Below are positions 1 through 4,819 of a stretch of 7,303 bases of DNA, in pieces (position 1 is the stretch's first letter; every line of letters begins with the position of its first letter). Position numbers and translations under genes: made by a program. The DNA is from Phenylobacterium sp. (GTDB lineage Bacteria; Pseudomonadota; Alphaproteobacteria; Caulobacterales; Caulobacteraceae). The DNA lies in the NCBI GenBank assembly GCA_028290925.1, contig JAQGIX010000243.1:1-7303 (forward strand). Reading direction: 5' to 3'. The notes below the pieces were generated by a model. It made no database searches and had not been told where the DNA came from. It worked only from the letters and a program-made list of their open reading frames with translations.

Positions 1-45
1 CTGCTGCTGGCGCGGTTCTGGATGCTGAGCCGTAGGGACCTCTAG
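1..45 (+). CDS. possible 3' end of an upstream gene (partial, unidentified)
   Basis: Reading from the first base gives 14 codons and then a TAG at 43-45, with the residues LLLARFWMLSRRDL. This looks like the end of a hydrophobic helix followed by a short basic/acidic cytoplasmic tail, as in membrane proteins such as transporter permeases. A hairpin at 56-80, eleven bases after the stop, sits where a terminator for this gene would be, which mildly supports it. Another frame is also open for ten codons (3-35), so the reading is not unique. The fragment is too short to assign a family or function. Confidence 0.3.
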   Translation: MLLARFWMLSRRDL

Positions 46-55
46 AGCGACAGCC

Positions 56-80
56 CGCAAACGTGGAAACCACTTTTGCG
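56..80. terminator. bidirectional hairpin terminator between convergent genes
   Basis: The left arm (56-66, CGCAAACGTGG) pairs with the right arm (70-80, CCACTTTTGCG) around an AAA loop. That gives ten base pairs with a single C/T mismatch. It lies between the possible plus-strand stop at 45 and the minus-strand stop at 101, where a shared terminator is expected. Read on the plus strand, the inner GTGG-AAA-CCAC stem is followed directly by TTTT, a short intrinsic-terminator shape. No long U-tract follows the full stem on either strand. Confidence 0.55.
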
Positions 81-100
81 TCCGACCGCGCGTACCAAAA

Positions 101-1000
101 TCAACCGGCCCCCAGGATCCAGCCCTCCTCGCGTTCGGCGTCGAGGACCACGTCGGCGGCCGCGCCCTTCGGCGGGCCGAACAGGGCGCCCAGCTTGCCG
201 GCCTCGTCCAGGCGCGCGAAGTGCTCGGCGGTGGTGCGCACCTGCACCAGGTCCTTCACCTCGCCCGGCGCGCCCACCGGCTTGAACAGCGAGGGATAGA
301 CCTCGGCGGCCACGACACCGACGCCCGCCAGGTCCGCCTCGGTGAGCGGCTTGAAGCCGGTCTCGAACGGCCAGGCCTGCAGAGCCTCGCCGCGCGCCAG
401 CTTCAGGCGGCGGACGGCGGGGATGCCGAGCAGCGCCTGACCGCCTACCGAGCCGTTGTAGTAGAGCTTCCAGATCGAGGCCGCGCCCTTGGCCGCCAGG
501 TCGGCGTGGCGGAACTCCGGCAGGTCGTCGGGCCCGTGCGGCCGCGGGCGCTTGGGCTGCAGGGTGGTCAGCGCGTCCTTCGGCGGGCAGCCCCAGAACG
601 GGAACGGCCCACCGGTCAGCCGCCGGTTGATCTCCGAGCCCATCCCGAAGCGGTTGTTGGTGTTGTCGGCCTTGTCCTTGGCCATCCGGTCGAGCTGGTC
701 CCAGACCGCGCGCCAGCTGGGCTCGGCCGTGAGCTTCAGGGCCGACGCGAAGCCGCGGGGGAAGCCCAGCGGGAAGTCGAAGACCACCAGCGCCCGCTCG
801 GAGCGCTTCTTCAGGTCGTCGAGGATCAGGCCCAGCCGCGTCTCGGCCTCGGCCCGGGTCGGGGGGTTGAAGCTCTCGAAGGCCATGCGGAAGCGCAGGT
901 CGCGCTTGAGCACGCCGATCCAGATGGAGTCCGCCCCGGTCGTGGGCTTCGCCGCGGCGCTCCAATCGACGATCACATAGGCGCTGAACAGACGCGGCAC
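101..1000 (-). CDS. DUF429-like predicted nuclease (RNase H fold), function unknown
   Basis: This is a 299-aa cytoplasmic protein with no signal peptide or membrane helix. The layout resembles the DUF429 group of predicted RNase-H-fold nucleases. It has an Asp at the end of the first strand (YVIVDWSAAAKP, D12), an acidic loop motif VVFDFPLGFPRGF (D75), and AAEVYPSLFKP (E233). A C-terminal acidic helix, VVLDAEREEGWILG (D287, E289), follows, so several spaced acidic residues could bind a metal. No substrate is known for this family and nuclease activity is only predicted. The start is GTG at 1000, chosen because an AGGAG Shine-Dalgarno (1011-1007) lies six bases upstream. The gene is downstream of, and co-oriented with, the MDR reductase with a 70-base gap holding a strong hairpin, so cotranscription is uncertain. 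The family call is from motif memory, with no search done. Confidence 0.72.
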   Translation of the reverse strand: MPRLFSAYVIVDWSAAAKPTTGADSIWIGVLKRDLRFRMAFESFNPPTRAEAETRLGLILDDLKKRSERALVVFDFPLGFPRGFASALKLTAEPSWRAVWDQLDRMAKDKADNTNNRFGMGSEINRRLTGGPFPFWGCPPKDALTTLQPKRPRPHGPDDLPEFRHADLAAKGAASIWKLYYNGSVGGQALLGIPAVRRLKLARGEALQAWPFETGFKPLTEADLAGVGVVAAEVYPSLFKPVGAPGEVKDLVQVRTTAEHFARLDEAGKLGALFGPPKGAAADVVLDAEREEGWILGAG

Positions 1001-1006
1001 GGGGGG

Positions 1007-1011
1007 CTCCT
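1007..1011 (-). promoter_or_regulatory. ribosome binding site fixing a GTG start
   Basis: On the minus strand the sequence reads AGGAG, then six C residues, then GTG at 1000. The near-perfect Shine-Dalgarno at ideal spacing is the reason to choose the GTG over later ATG codons for the DUF429-like gene. Confidence 0.75.
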
Positions 1012-1049
1012 GGAACGACGGCGGCTTCGGGCTTCGTTAAGTCGGACGG

Positions 1050-1070
1050 GCCGCCACCCCCCGTGGCGGC
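1050..1070 (-). terminator. perfect 8-bp hairpin directly after the reductase stop codon
   Basis: GCCGCCAC (1050-1057) and GTGGCGGC (1063-1070) are perfect inverted repeats around a CCCCC loop (GGGGG in the minus-strand RNA). On the minus strand the stem begins at the base right after the TGA (1073-1071) of the reductase gene. There is no U-tract after it; the following minus-strand bases are CCGTCCGACTTAACG. It may be a U-less terminator, a Rho-assisted 3' end, or an intercistronic stabilising hairpin that leaves partial read-through into the DUF429-like gene. Confidence 0.55.
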
Positions 1071-2072
1071 TCAGGTGAGCTTCACCAGCATCTTACCGGT
1101 GTTCTCGCCGGAGAACAGGCCGAGGAAGGCGTCAGGCGCCTTGTCGATGCCTTCGAACACCGTCTCCTGCCACTTCACCTTGCCGTCGCGCACCCAGCCG
1201 GCGAGCTCCTCGATGAACTTCGGCGCCAAATCGGTGTGATGCGAGACGATGAAGCCTTCCATGCGGATGTTCTTGCCGATCAGCATGGCCAGGTTGCGCG
1301 GCCCGGGCTGCGGTTCGGTGGCGTTGTAGATCGAGATCATCCCGCAGATGGCGAAGCGGGCGAACTGGCGGGCGGTGTTCAGCGCCGCCTCGAGGTGCGG
1401 TCCGCCGACATTGTCGAAATAGACGTCGATCCCGTCCGGCGCGGCGGCCAGAACCGCCGTGGTCAGGTCCTTCTCGGCCTTGTAGTCGATGGCGTGGTCG
1501 ACACCGATCGACTTCAGGAAGGCGACCTTGTCCGGCCCGCCCGCCGAGCCGATCACCTTGTGGCCCTTGGCCTTGGCGATCTGGCAGACCAGTGAGCCCA
1601 CCGCCCCGGCCGCCCCGGAGACGAACACCACGTCGCCGTCCTTCAGCGCCGCGATCCGCAGCAGGCCGGCATAGGCCGTCAGCCCCGGCATGCCGGCGAC
1701 GCCCAGGAACGCCTGGGCCGGCAGGCCCTTGGTGTCGAGTTTCTGCACGCTCGCGGCCGGCGCGGTGAAGCCTTCGCGCCAGCCGAAGCCCGACTGCACC
1801 AGGTCGCCTTCCTTGAATTTCGGATCGTTGGAGACGGTGACCTCGCCGATCGCGCCGCCGTCCATCGCCTTGCCGAGCTGGAAGGGCGGGGCGTAGCTCT
1901 TCACGTCGTTCATGCGCCCGCGCATGTAGGGATCGACGGTCATCCAGAGGTTCTTGACCTGCACCTCGCCGGGACCCGGATCCCGCAGCTCGGCCGACGC
2001 TACCTCGAAATTGTCGTGGGTGGGCAGGCCCACGGGACGGCTCTTCAGCCGGACTTCTTTGACGGTGGTCAT
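1071..2072 (-). CDS. NADPH-dependent 2-alkenal/enone reductase, MDR superfamily (CurA/PTGR-like)
   Basis: This is a 333-aa cytoplasmic enzyme of the zinc-free medium-chain reductase branch that includes curcumin reductase CurA and leukotriene B4 dehydrogenase/prostaglandin reductase. Members use NADPH to reduce the C=C bond of alpha,beta-unsaturated aldehydes and ketones. Family signatures appear in order: MTVDPYMRGRM (44-54), GMPGLTAYAGL (127-137), the Rossmann motif VSGAAGAVGS (151-160), the cofactor-binding stretch IGSAGGPDKVAFL (about 174-186), YFDNVGGPHL (218-227) and the C-terminal SGENTGKMLVKL (321-332). The zinc-ligand cysteines of alcohol dehydrogenases are absent. Length matches the family's usual 330-345 aa. 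The start is the ATG at 2072, preceded by GGGAG (2085-2081) with eight bases of spacing. An in-frame ATG at 2189 would add 39 unconserved residues and would collide with the divergent gene. The family is secure; the physiological substrate cannot be told. Confidence 0.92.
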   Translation of the reverse strand: MTTVKEVRLKSRPVGLPTHDNFEVASAELRDPGPGEVQVKNLWMTVDPYMRGRMNDVKSYAPPFQLGKAMDGGAIGEVTVSNDPKFKEGDLVQSGFGWREGFTAPAASVQKLDTKGLPAQAFLGVAGMPGLTAYAGLLRIAALKDGDVVFVSGAAGAVGSLVCQIAKAKGHKVIGSAGGPDKVAFLKSIGVDHAIDYKAEKDLTTAVLAAAPDGIDVYFDNVGGPHLEAALNTARQFARFAICGMISIYNATEPQPGPRNLAMLIGKNIRMEGFIVSHHTDLAPKFIEELAGWVRDGKVKWQETVFEGIDKAPDAFLGLFSGENTGKMLVKLT

Positions 2073-2187
2073 GGCGTTTTCTCCCGCCGCTGTGTCGCGG
2101 CCCTTCAAACGACTGTTTAGCTCGTCCGCGCGGGTGGCGTCGAGGGCGTAGGGCGTGGTAGGCGCTCCGGCCAATTCCGGAGTTTCC
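2073..2187. promoter_or_regulatory. divergent promoter region with an AAAC-N4-GTTT inverted repeat
   Basis: These 115 bases separate the starts of the reductase (minus) and the Gfo/Idh/MocA gene (plus), so both promoters should lie here or just inside the genes. The only AT-rich island is at 2104-2120. It contains the inverted repeat AAAC (2107-2110), GACT, GTTT (2115-2118), which has the size and shape of a small dimeric-repressor half-operator. I could not find a convincing -35/-10 pair on either strand. Confidence 0.45.
2165..2182 (+). promoter_or_regulatory. inverted repeat enclosing the Gfo/Idh/MocA ribosome binding site
   Basis: CTCCGG (2165-2170) and CCGGAG (2177-2182) are perfect inverted repeats separated by CCAATT. 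The right arm contains the GGAG (2179-2182) that serves as the Shine-Dalgarno for the ATG at 2188, with five bases of spacing. In RNA the six-base-pair stem could partly hide the ribosome binding site. As DNA it could be a protein-binding palindrome, or it may be chance in GC-rich sequence. Confidence 0.4.
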
Positions 2188-3108
2188 ATGGCTGAGTCTT
2201 TGCGGGGCGGGGTGATCGGCGCGGGTGTGTTCGGCGGCTATCACGCCCGCCAGTATGCGCGCCTGCCCGGCGTCACCCTTTCGGCCGTGCTCGATCCGCA
2301 TCCCGAGCGGGCGGCCAAGGTCGCCATGGAGTCGGGCGGCCGGGCCTTCCATGAGATGGAGGCCTTCCTTGAGGCCGTGGACGTGGTGACCATCGCCTCG
2401 CCGGCGACCTTCCACGCCGAGCAGGCGCTGGCGGTCATCGCGGCCGGCAAGCCGGTCTATATCGAGAAGCCTATCGCCATCAGCGTGGCCGATGGCGAGA
2501 AGATCCGCCAGGCGGCCGCGCGGAAGGGCCTGGTCGTCGCCTGCGGGCACCAGGAGCGGGTGCGGTTCCAGGCCATGGGCCTGCTGGACGTGCCCGAGCA
2601 ACCGGTGCTGCTGGAGGCGCTGCGGCACGGCCCGCCGTCCGACCGCAGCCAGGACGTCTCGGCGGTGCTCGACCTGATGGTCCATGACCTCGACCTGGCG
2701 CTGACGCTGTCGACCGCCGATCCGGTGACGGCGGAAGGTGAGGGGCGGATCGGCGCCAGCGGCTCCTGGGACATGGCCCGGGCCGAGGTCAGCTTCGAAG
2801 GCGGCTTCACGGCCCTGTTCGACGTCTCGCGCATGGCGCAGGCCCGCCAGCGCACCATGCGGGTGGTCTTCCCCTCGGGCGAGGTGGAGATCGACTTCCT
2901 GGCCGGGACCTTCCGCAACACCACGCCGTTCACCCTGAACGCCGACTTCGAGGACACCCCGGCCGCCAAGGATCCGCTAGGCGCCAGCGTGGAGGGCTTC
3001 CTGGCCGCCGTGCGCGGCGAGGCGCCCCGGCCGGTGGTCACCGCGGAGGAGGCGATCCGGGCGCTGGACCTGGCGCTGGCCGTCGAGCAGGCGCTCGAGC
3101 AGGGCTGA
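2188..3108 (+). CDS. Gfo/Idh/MocA-family NAD(P)-dependent oxidoreductase (GnnA-like signature)
   Basis: This is a 306-aa cytoplasmic dehydrogenase with an N-terminal Rossmann domain and a C-terminal alpha/beta domain. Visible motifs are the dinucleotide loop VIGAGVFG (9-16, GxGxxG), the catalytic EKP (93-95, Lys94), the GHQER segment (120-124) and the active-site region DVSAVLDLMVHDLDLAL (156-172, with His166 and Asp167). Family members oxidise or reduce sugars and nucleotide sugars with NAD(P). The DVSxVLDLMxHDxD pattern is one I associate with the group that includes GnnA, the UDP-GlcNAc 3-dehydrogenase of 2,3-diaminosugar lipid A synthesis. No GnnB aminotransferase or lpx gene is in the window, and the usual ERFNPA is ERVRFQA here, so the substrate stays open. 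The start is the ATG at 2188, with GGAG five bases upstream. An ATG at 2155 lacks a ribosome site and adds residues before the Rossmann strand. The gene ends three bases from the opposing gene's stop. Confidence 0.88.
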   Translation: MAESLRGGVIGAGVFGGYHARQYARLPGVTLSAVLDPHPERAAKVAMESGGRAFHEMEAFLEAVDVVTIASPATFHAEQALAVIAAGKPVYIEKPIAISVADGEKIRQAAARKGLVVACGHQERVRFQAMGLLDVPEQPVLLEALRHGPPSDRSQDVSAVLDLMVHDLDLALTLSTADPVTAEGEGRIGASGSWDMARAEVSFEGGFTALFDVSRMAQARQRTMRVVFPSGEVEIDFLAGTFRNTTPFTLNADFEDTPAAKDPLGASVEGFLAAVRGEAPRPVVTAEEAIRALDLALAVEQALEQG

Positions 3109-3111
3109 GGG

Positions 3112-3582
3112 CTACTTCGGCCGCCAGACGACCGCATCGACACGGCCATAGGACCAGCCCAGCGGCTGTACGCCTGCGGGCGGCGGCACATCGGCAAGGT
3201 CGAGCCGGACGCCGTCACCAAGCTTTGCGGCAAGGTGGGTGAGGCGCTTGCGGGTCTTGTACCCGCTGGGCTGGGAGGCGGTGGTGATCTGGGGGTCTGC
3301 GGCGACCGTCTGGACGCACTCTGCAATCATCCAGGCCGCGACGGCCGGATCCGTATTGGAAAGCGCGTGGCAGACCGCGTCTCCGGCCGCACCCGGCGTC
3401 GCCGCCCGGCAGATGAACGGCGCGCGATCGCCCCTGATGATCGAAATCCGCTGCGGCTCGCCGGCCTGGCGGGCCGTGTCGGCGAGGCCGTGCAGCGCCT
3501 TGCAGAGCGCCGGAGGCTCCGCCGCCTCAACCGCCGAGGCGGAGACGGTGGCGATCATCAGGGCCAGGGCGGGGCGAAGCAT
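3112..3582 (-). CDS. small secreted hypothetical protein with four cysteines
   Basis: This is a 156-aa protein I cannot assign to a named family. The N-terminus (MLRPALALMIATVSASAVEA, then AEPP) is a Sec signal peptide with a likely signal peptidase I site after VEA at about residue 20. The mature protein is therefore about 136 aa and periplasmic or exported. It has exactly four cysteines (27, 58, 71, 89), all in the first half of the mature chain, which would allow two disulfides. The C-terminal half is cysteine-free, basic then acidic, and ends in GWSYGRVDAVVWRPK. ATG at 3582 is the only reasonable start because an in-frame TGA lies immediately before it. There is no Shine-Dalgarno. Its stop (TAG, 3114-3112) is three bases from the stop of the convergent Gfo/Idh/MocA gene. 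Coding is supported by the signal peptide and the high-GC codon pattern. Confidence 0.75.
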   Translation of the reverse strand: MLRPALALMIATVSASAVEAAEPPALCKALHGLADTARQAGEPQRISIIRGDRAPFICRAATPGAAGDAVCHALSNTDPAVAAWMIAECVQTVAADPQITTASQPSGYKTRKRLTHLAAKLGDGVRLDLADVPPPAGVQPLGWSYGRVDAVVWRPK

Positions 3583-3587
3583 TCAAG

Positions 3588-3593
3588 ACTATA
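3588..3593 (-). promoter_or_regulatory. TATAGT -10-like element just upstream of the secreted-protein start
   Basis: On the minus strand the hexamer TATAGT ends five bases before the ATG at 3582, and no Shine-Dalgarno lies between. If it works as a -10 element, transcription would begin at or within a base or two of the ATG, giving a leaderless mRNA. No good TTGACA-like -35 is seen 16-18 bases upstream, so support is partial. Confidence 0.3.
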
Positions 3594-3703
3594 GCCCGGG
3601 TTCAAAGCTTGGCCATGGCTGGAAGCGCCGGTCCTGCCGCTGGCGCCTCGGATCATGTTTCTGGCGCCCGGCGTCATGGTGGTTGAACGCGGTCCGGCCG
3701 ATA

Positions 3704-3725
3704 GTTCCGCTACGGAACCACGTGG
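3704..3725 (+). promoter_or_regulatory. two adjacent palindromes upstream of the secreted 334-aa gene
   Basis: GTTCCG (3704-3709) and CGGAAC (3713-3718) form a perfect inverted repeat around CTA. It overlaps by one base an eight-base palindrome CCACGTGG (3718-3725). Together they end fourteen bases before the ATG at 3740, within the 157-base divergent region 3583-3739. They could be operator sites or, in the RNA, a six-base-pair hairpin just ahead of the ribosome site. I see no clear -35/-10 pair in the rest of this region. Confidence 0.4.
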
Positions 3726-3739
3726 ACGCGGGGCAGAGC

Positions 3740-4744
3740 ATGTATCGGCTGACGAGTTTGATCCTGGTCGCCGCGCTGGCCGCCAGCGGTGTCGAAGCGC
3801 GCGAGTACCGGGCGCCGCGCACCAGCTTCGGGAGCCCTGACCTTCAGGGCGTGTGGACGAACTCGTCCCTGACCTTCCTGCAGCGCCCCCCGATCTTCAA
3901 GAACCTGGTGGCGACTGAGGCCGAGGCCAAGATGATGGAAGCCGGCTTCCTCAGCATGGTGGGCGATCTCATCAAGCCGACCGCGGACCCCAAGGCCCCC
4001 GCGCCGCCGGTGGTCAAGGAGGCCCCGCAGGCCGACATCCTCGAAATGGACCTGCACCTGGCCCGGGTGAACGGCCAGATGCGCTCGTCTTGGATCGTCG
4101 ATCCGGCGGACGGCAAGATCCCCTTCACCAAGGTCGGGCGCCAGGCCCGCCGCGAAGCCGTCAAGGACACCTATGAGGGACCCGAGGGCCGGCCGCTCTC
4201 CGAGCGCTGCCTGACCGCGGTCGGCTCGCCGGAAGGGCCGCCGATGATGAACACCGGCTTCAACGCCAACTACCAGATCATCCAGACCAAGGACCACGTG
4301 GCCATCCAGATCGAGATGAACCACGACGTGCGGATCATCCGCATGGCCGACCGCAAGCATCTGCCGGACGCCATCCGCCCGTGGATGGGCGACTCGGTGG
4401 GCTGGTGGGACGGCGACACCCTGGTGGTCGAGACCGCCAACCTGCACCCGAGGAGTTCGGTCGATTCCCTCGGCGGCGGCTTCAACTACTCGCCGAAGGC
4501 CCGGCTCACCGAGCGGTTCACCCGCACCGGGCCGGATCAGATGATGTACGAGTTCACCGTCAACGACCCGGTCTACTTCACGCGGACCTGGAGCGCGCAG
4601 ATGCCGATGCGCACCGCCAAGGGGCCGATCTACGAGTACGCCTGCCACGAGGGGAACTACAGCATTGTGAACGCCTTGAGCGGGGCGCGCTTTGAGGAGA
4701 AGACCCCGCCCGCCGCAACCGCCAAGGCGGCCACGGCGCCGTGA
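3740..4744 (+). CDS. secreted protein of unknown function, family common beside TonB receptors
   Basis: This is a 334-aa protein with a Sec signal peptide (MYRLTSLILVAALAASGVEA, cleavage near residue 20) and a mature chain of about 314 residues in the periplasm or outside the cell. It belongs to an unnamed family seen in acidobacteria, sphingomonads and Caulobacterales. The recognisable blocks in order are FGSPDLQGVWTNSS (30-43), ERCLTAVGSP (155-164), NYQIIQTKDHVAIQIEMNHD (177-196), PWMGDSVGWWDGDTLVVETA (214-233) and EYACHEGNYSIVNALSGARF (299-318). Only two cysteines are present (157 and 302), both inside conserved blocks, so a disulfide is plausible. No catalytic role is known to me. The C-terminus is an Ala/Pro/Lys tail. 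The start is ATG 3740 because it opens the signal peptide, and GGGG (3730-3733) lies six bases upstream. The frame is open back to 3239 but that part overlaps the opposing gene. It converges on a TonB receptor. Confidence 0.82.
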   Translation: MYRLTSLILVAALAASGVEAREYRAPRTSFGSPDLQGVWTNSSLTFLQRPPIFKNLVATEAEAKMMEAGFLSMVGDLIKPTADPKAPAPPVVKEAPQADILEMDLHLARVNGQMRSSWIVDPADGKIPFTKVGRQARREAVKDTYEGPEGRPLSERCLTAVGSPEGPPMMNTGFNANYQIIQTKDHVAIQIEMNHDVRIIRMADRKHLPDAIRPWMGDSVGWWDGDTLVVETANLHPRSSVDSLGGGFNYSPKARLTERFTRTGPDQMMYEFTVNDPVYFTRTWSAQMPMRTAKGPIYEYACHEGNYSIVNALSGARFEEKTPPAATAKAATAP

Positions 4745-4770
4745 GGGCGGGCGGTCATGCCAGGACAAGG

Positions 4771-4798
4771 AAGGCGCCCCGCGCAAGCGGGACGCCTT
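4771..4798. terminator. bidirectional hairpin terminator with GCAA tetraloop
   Basis: The left arm (4771-4782) pairs with the right arm (4787-4798): AAGGCG with CGCCTT, a C/A mismatch, then CCCGC with GCGGG, closed by a GCAA loop of the stable GNRA class. It lies between the converging stops at 4744 and 4820. On the minus strand it is followed by CCTTGTCC, a weakly pyrimidine-rich stretch. On the plus strand no T-run follows. Its position and stability make a shared terminator the best reading. Confidence 0.72.
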
Positions 4799-4819
4799 CA
4801 GTCGTCTGGGAAGCCTACT

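Noticed and set aside
42..1078. Long open frames 42-965 (minus) and 221-1078 (plus) over the DUF429-like gene
   Set aside because: Both are Arg/Gly/Ala-rich shadows. The chosen frame has a strong ribosome binding site and recognisable motifs.
2073..2189. Upstream ATG at 2189 for the reductase
   Set aside because: It adds 39 residues that do not fit the family N-terminus, has no Shine-Dalgarno and overlaps the start codon of the divergent gene. The ATG at 2072 has a good GGGAG.
1132..2685. A 517-codon minus-strand open frame spanning the reductase and the Gfo/Idh/MocA gene
   Set aside because: The translation is Arg/Gly/His-rich with no domain and lies out of frame or antisense to two clearly recognised enzymes. 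It is a product of high GC content.
3239..3739. N-terminal extension of the secreted 334-aa gene by 167 codons
   Set aside because: The extension overlaps the opposing secreted-protein gene and has no family similarity. The ATG at 3740 opens a textbook signal peptide.
3655..3840. A 61-codon plus-strand open frame in the divergent region
   Set aside because: It has no ribosome site, runs out of frame into the secreted gene and encodes no signal peptide or motif.
3710..4786. A 358-codon minus-strand open frame antisense to the secreted 334-aa gene
   Set aside because: The composition is rich in His, Arg, Gly and Val with no recognisable domain or signal peptide. The plus-strand reading has both a signal peptide and family blocks.
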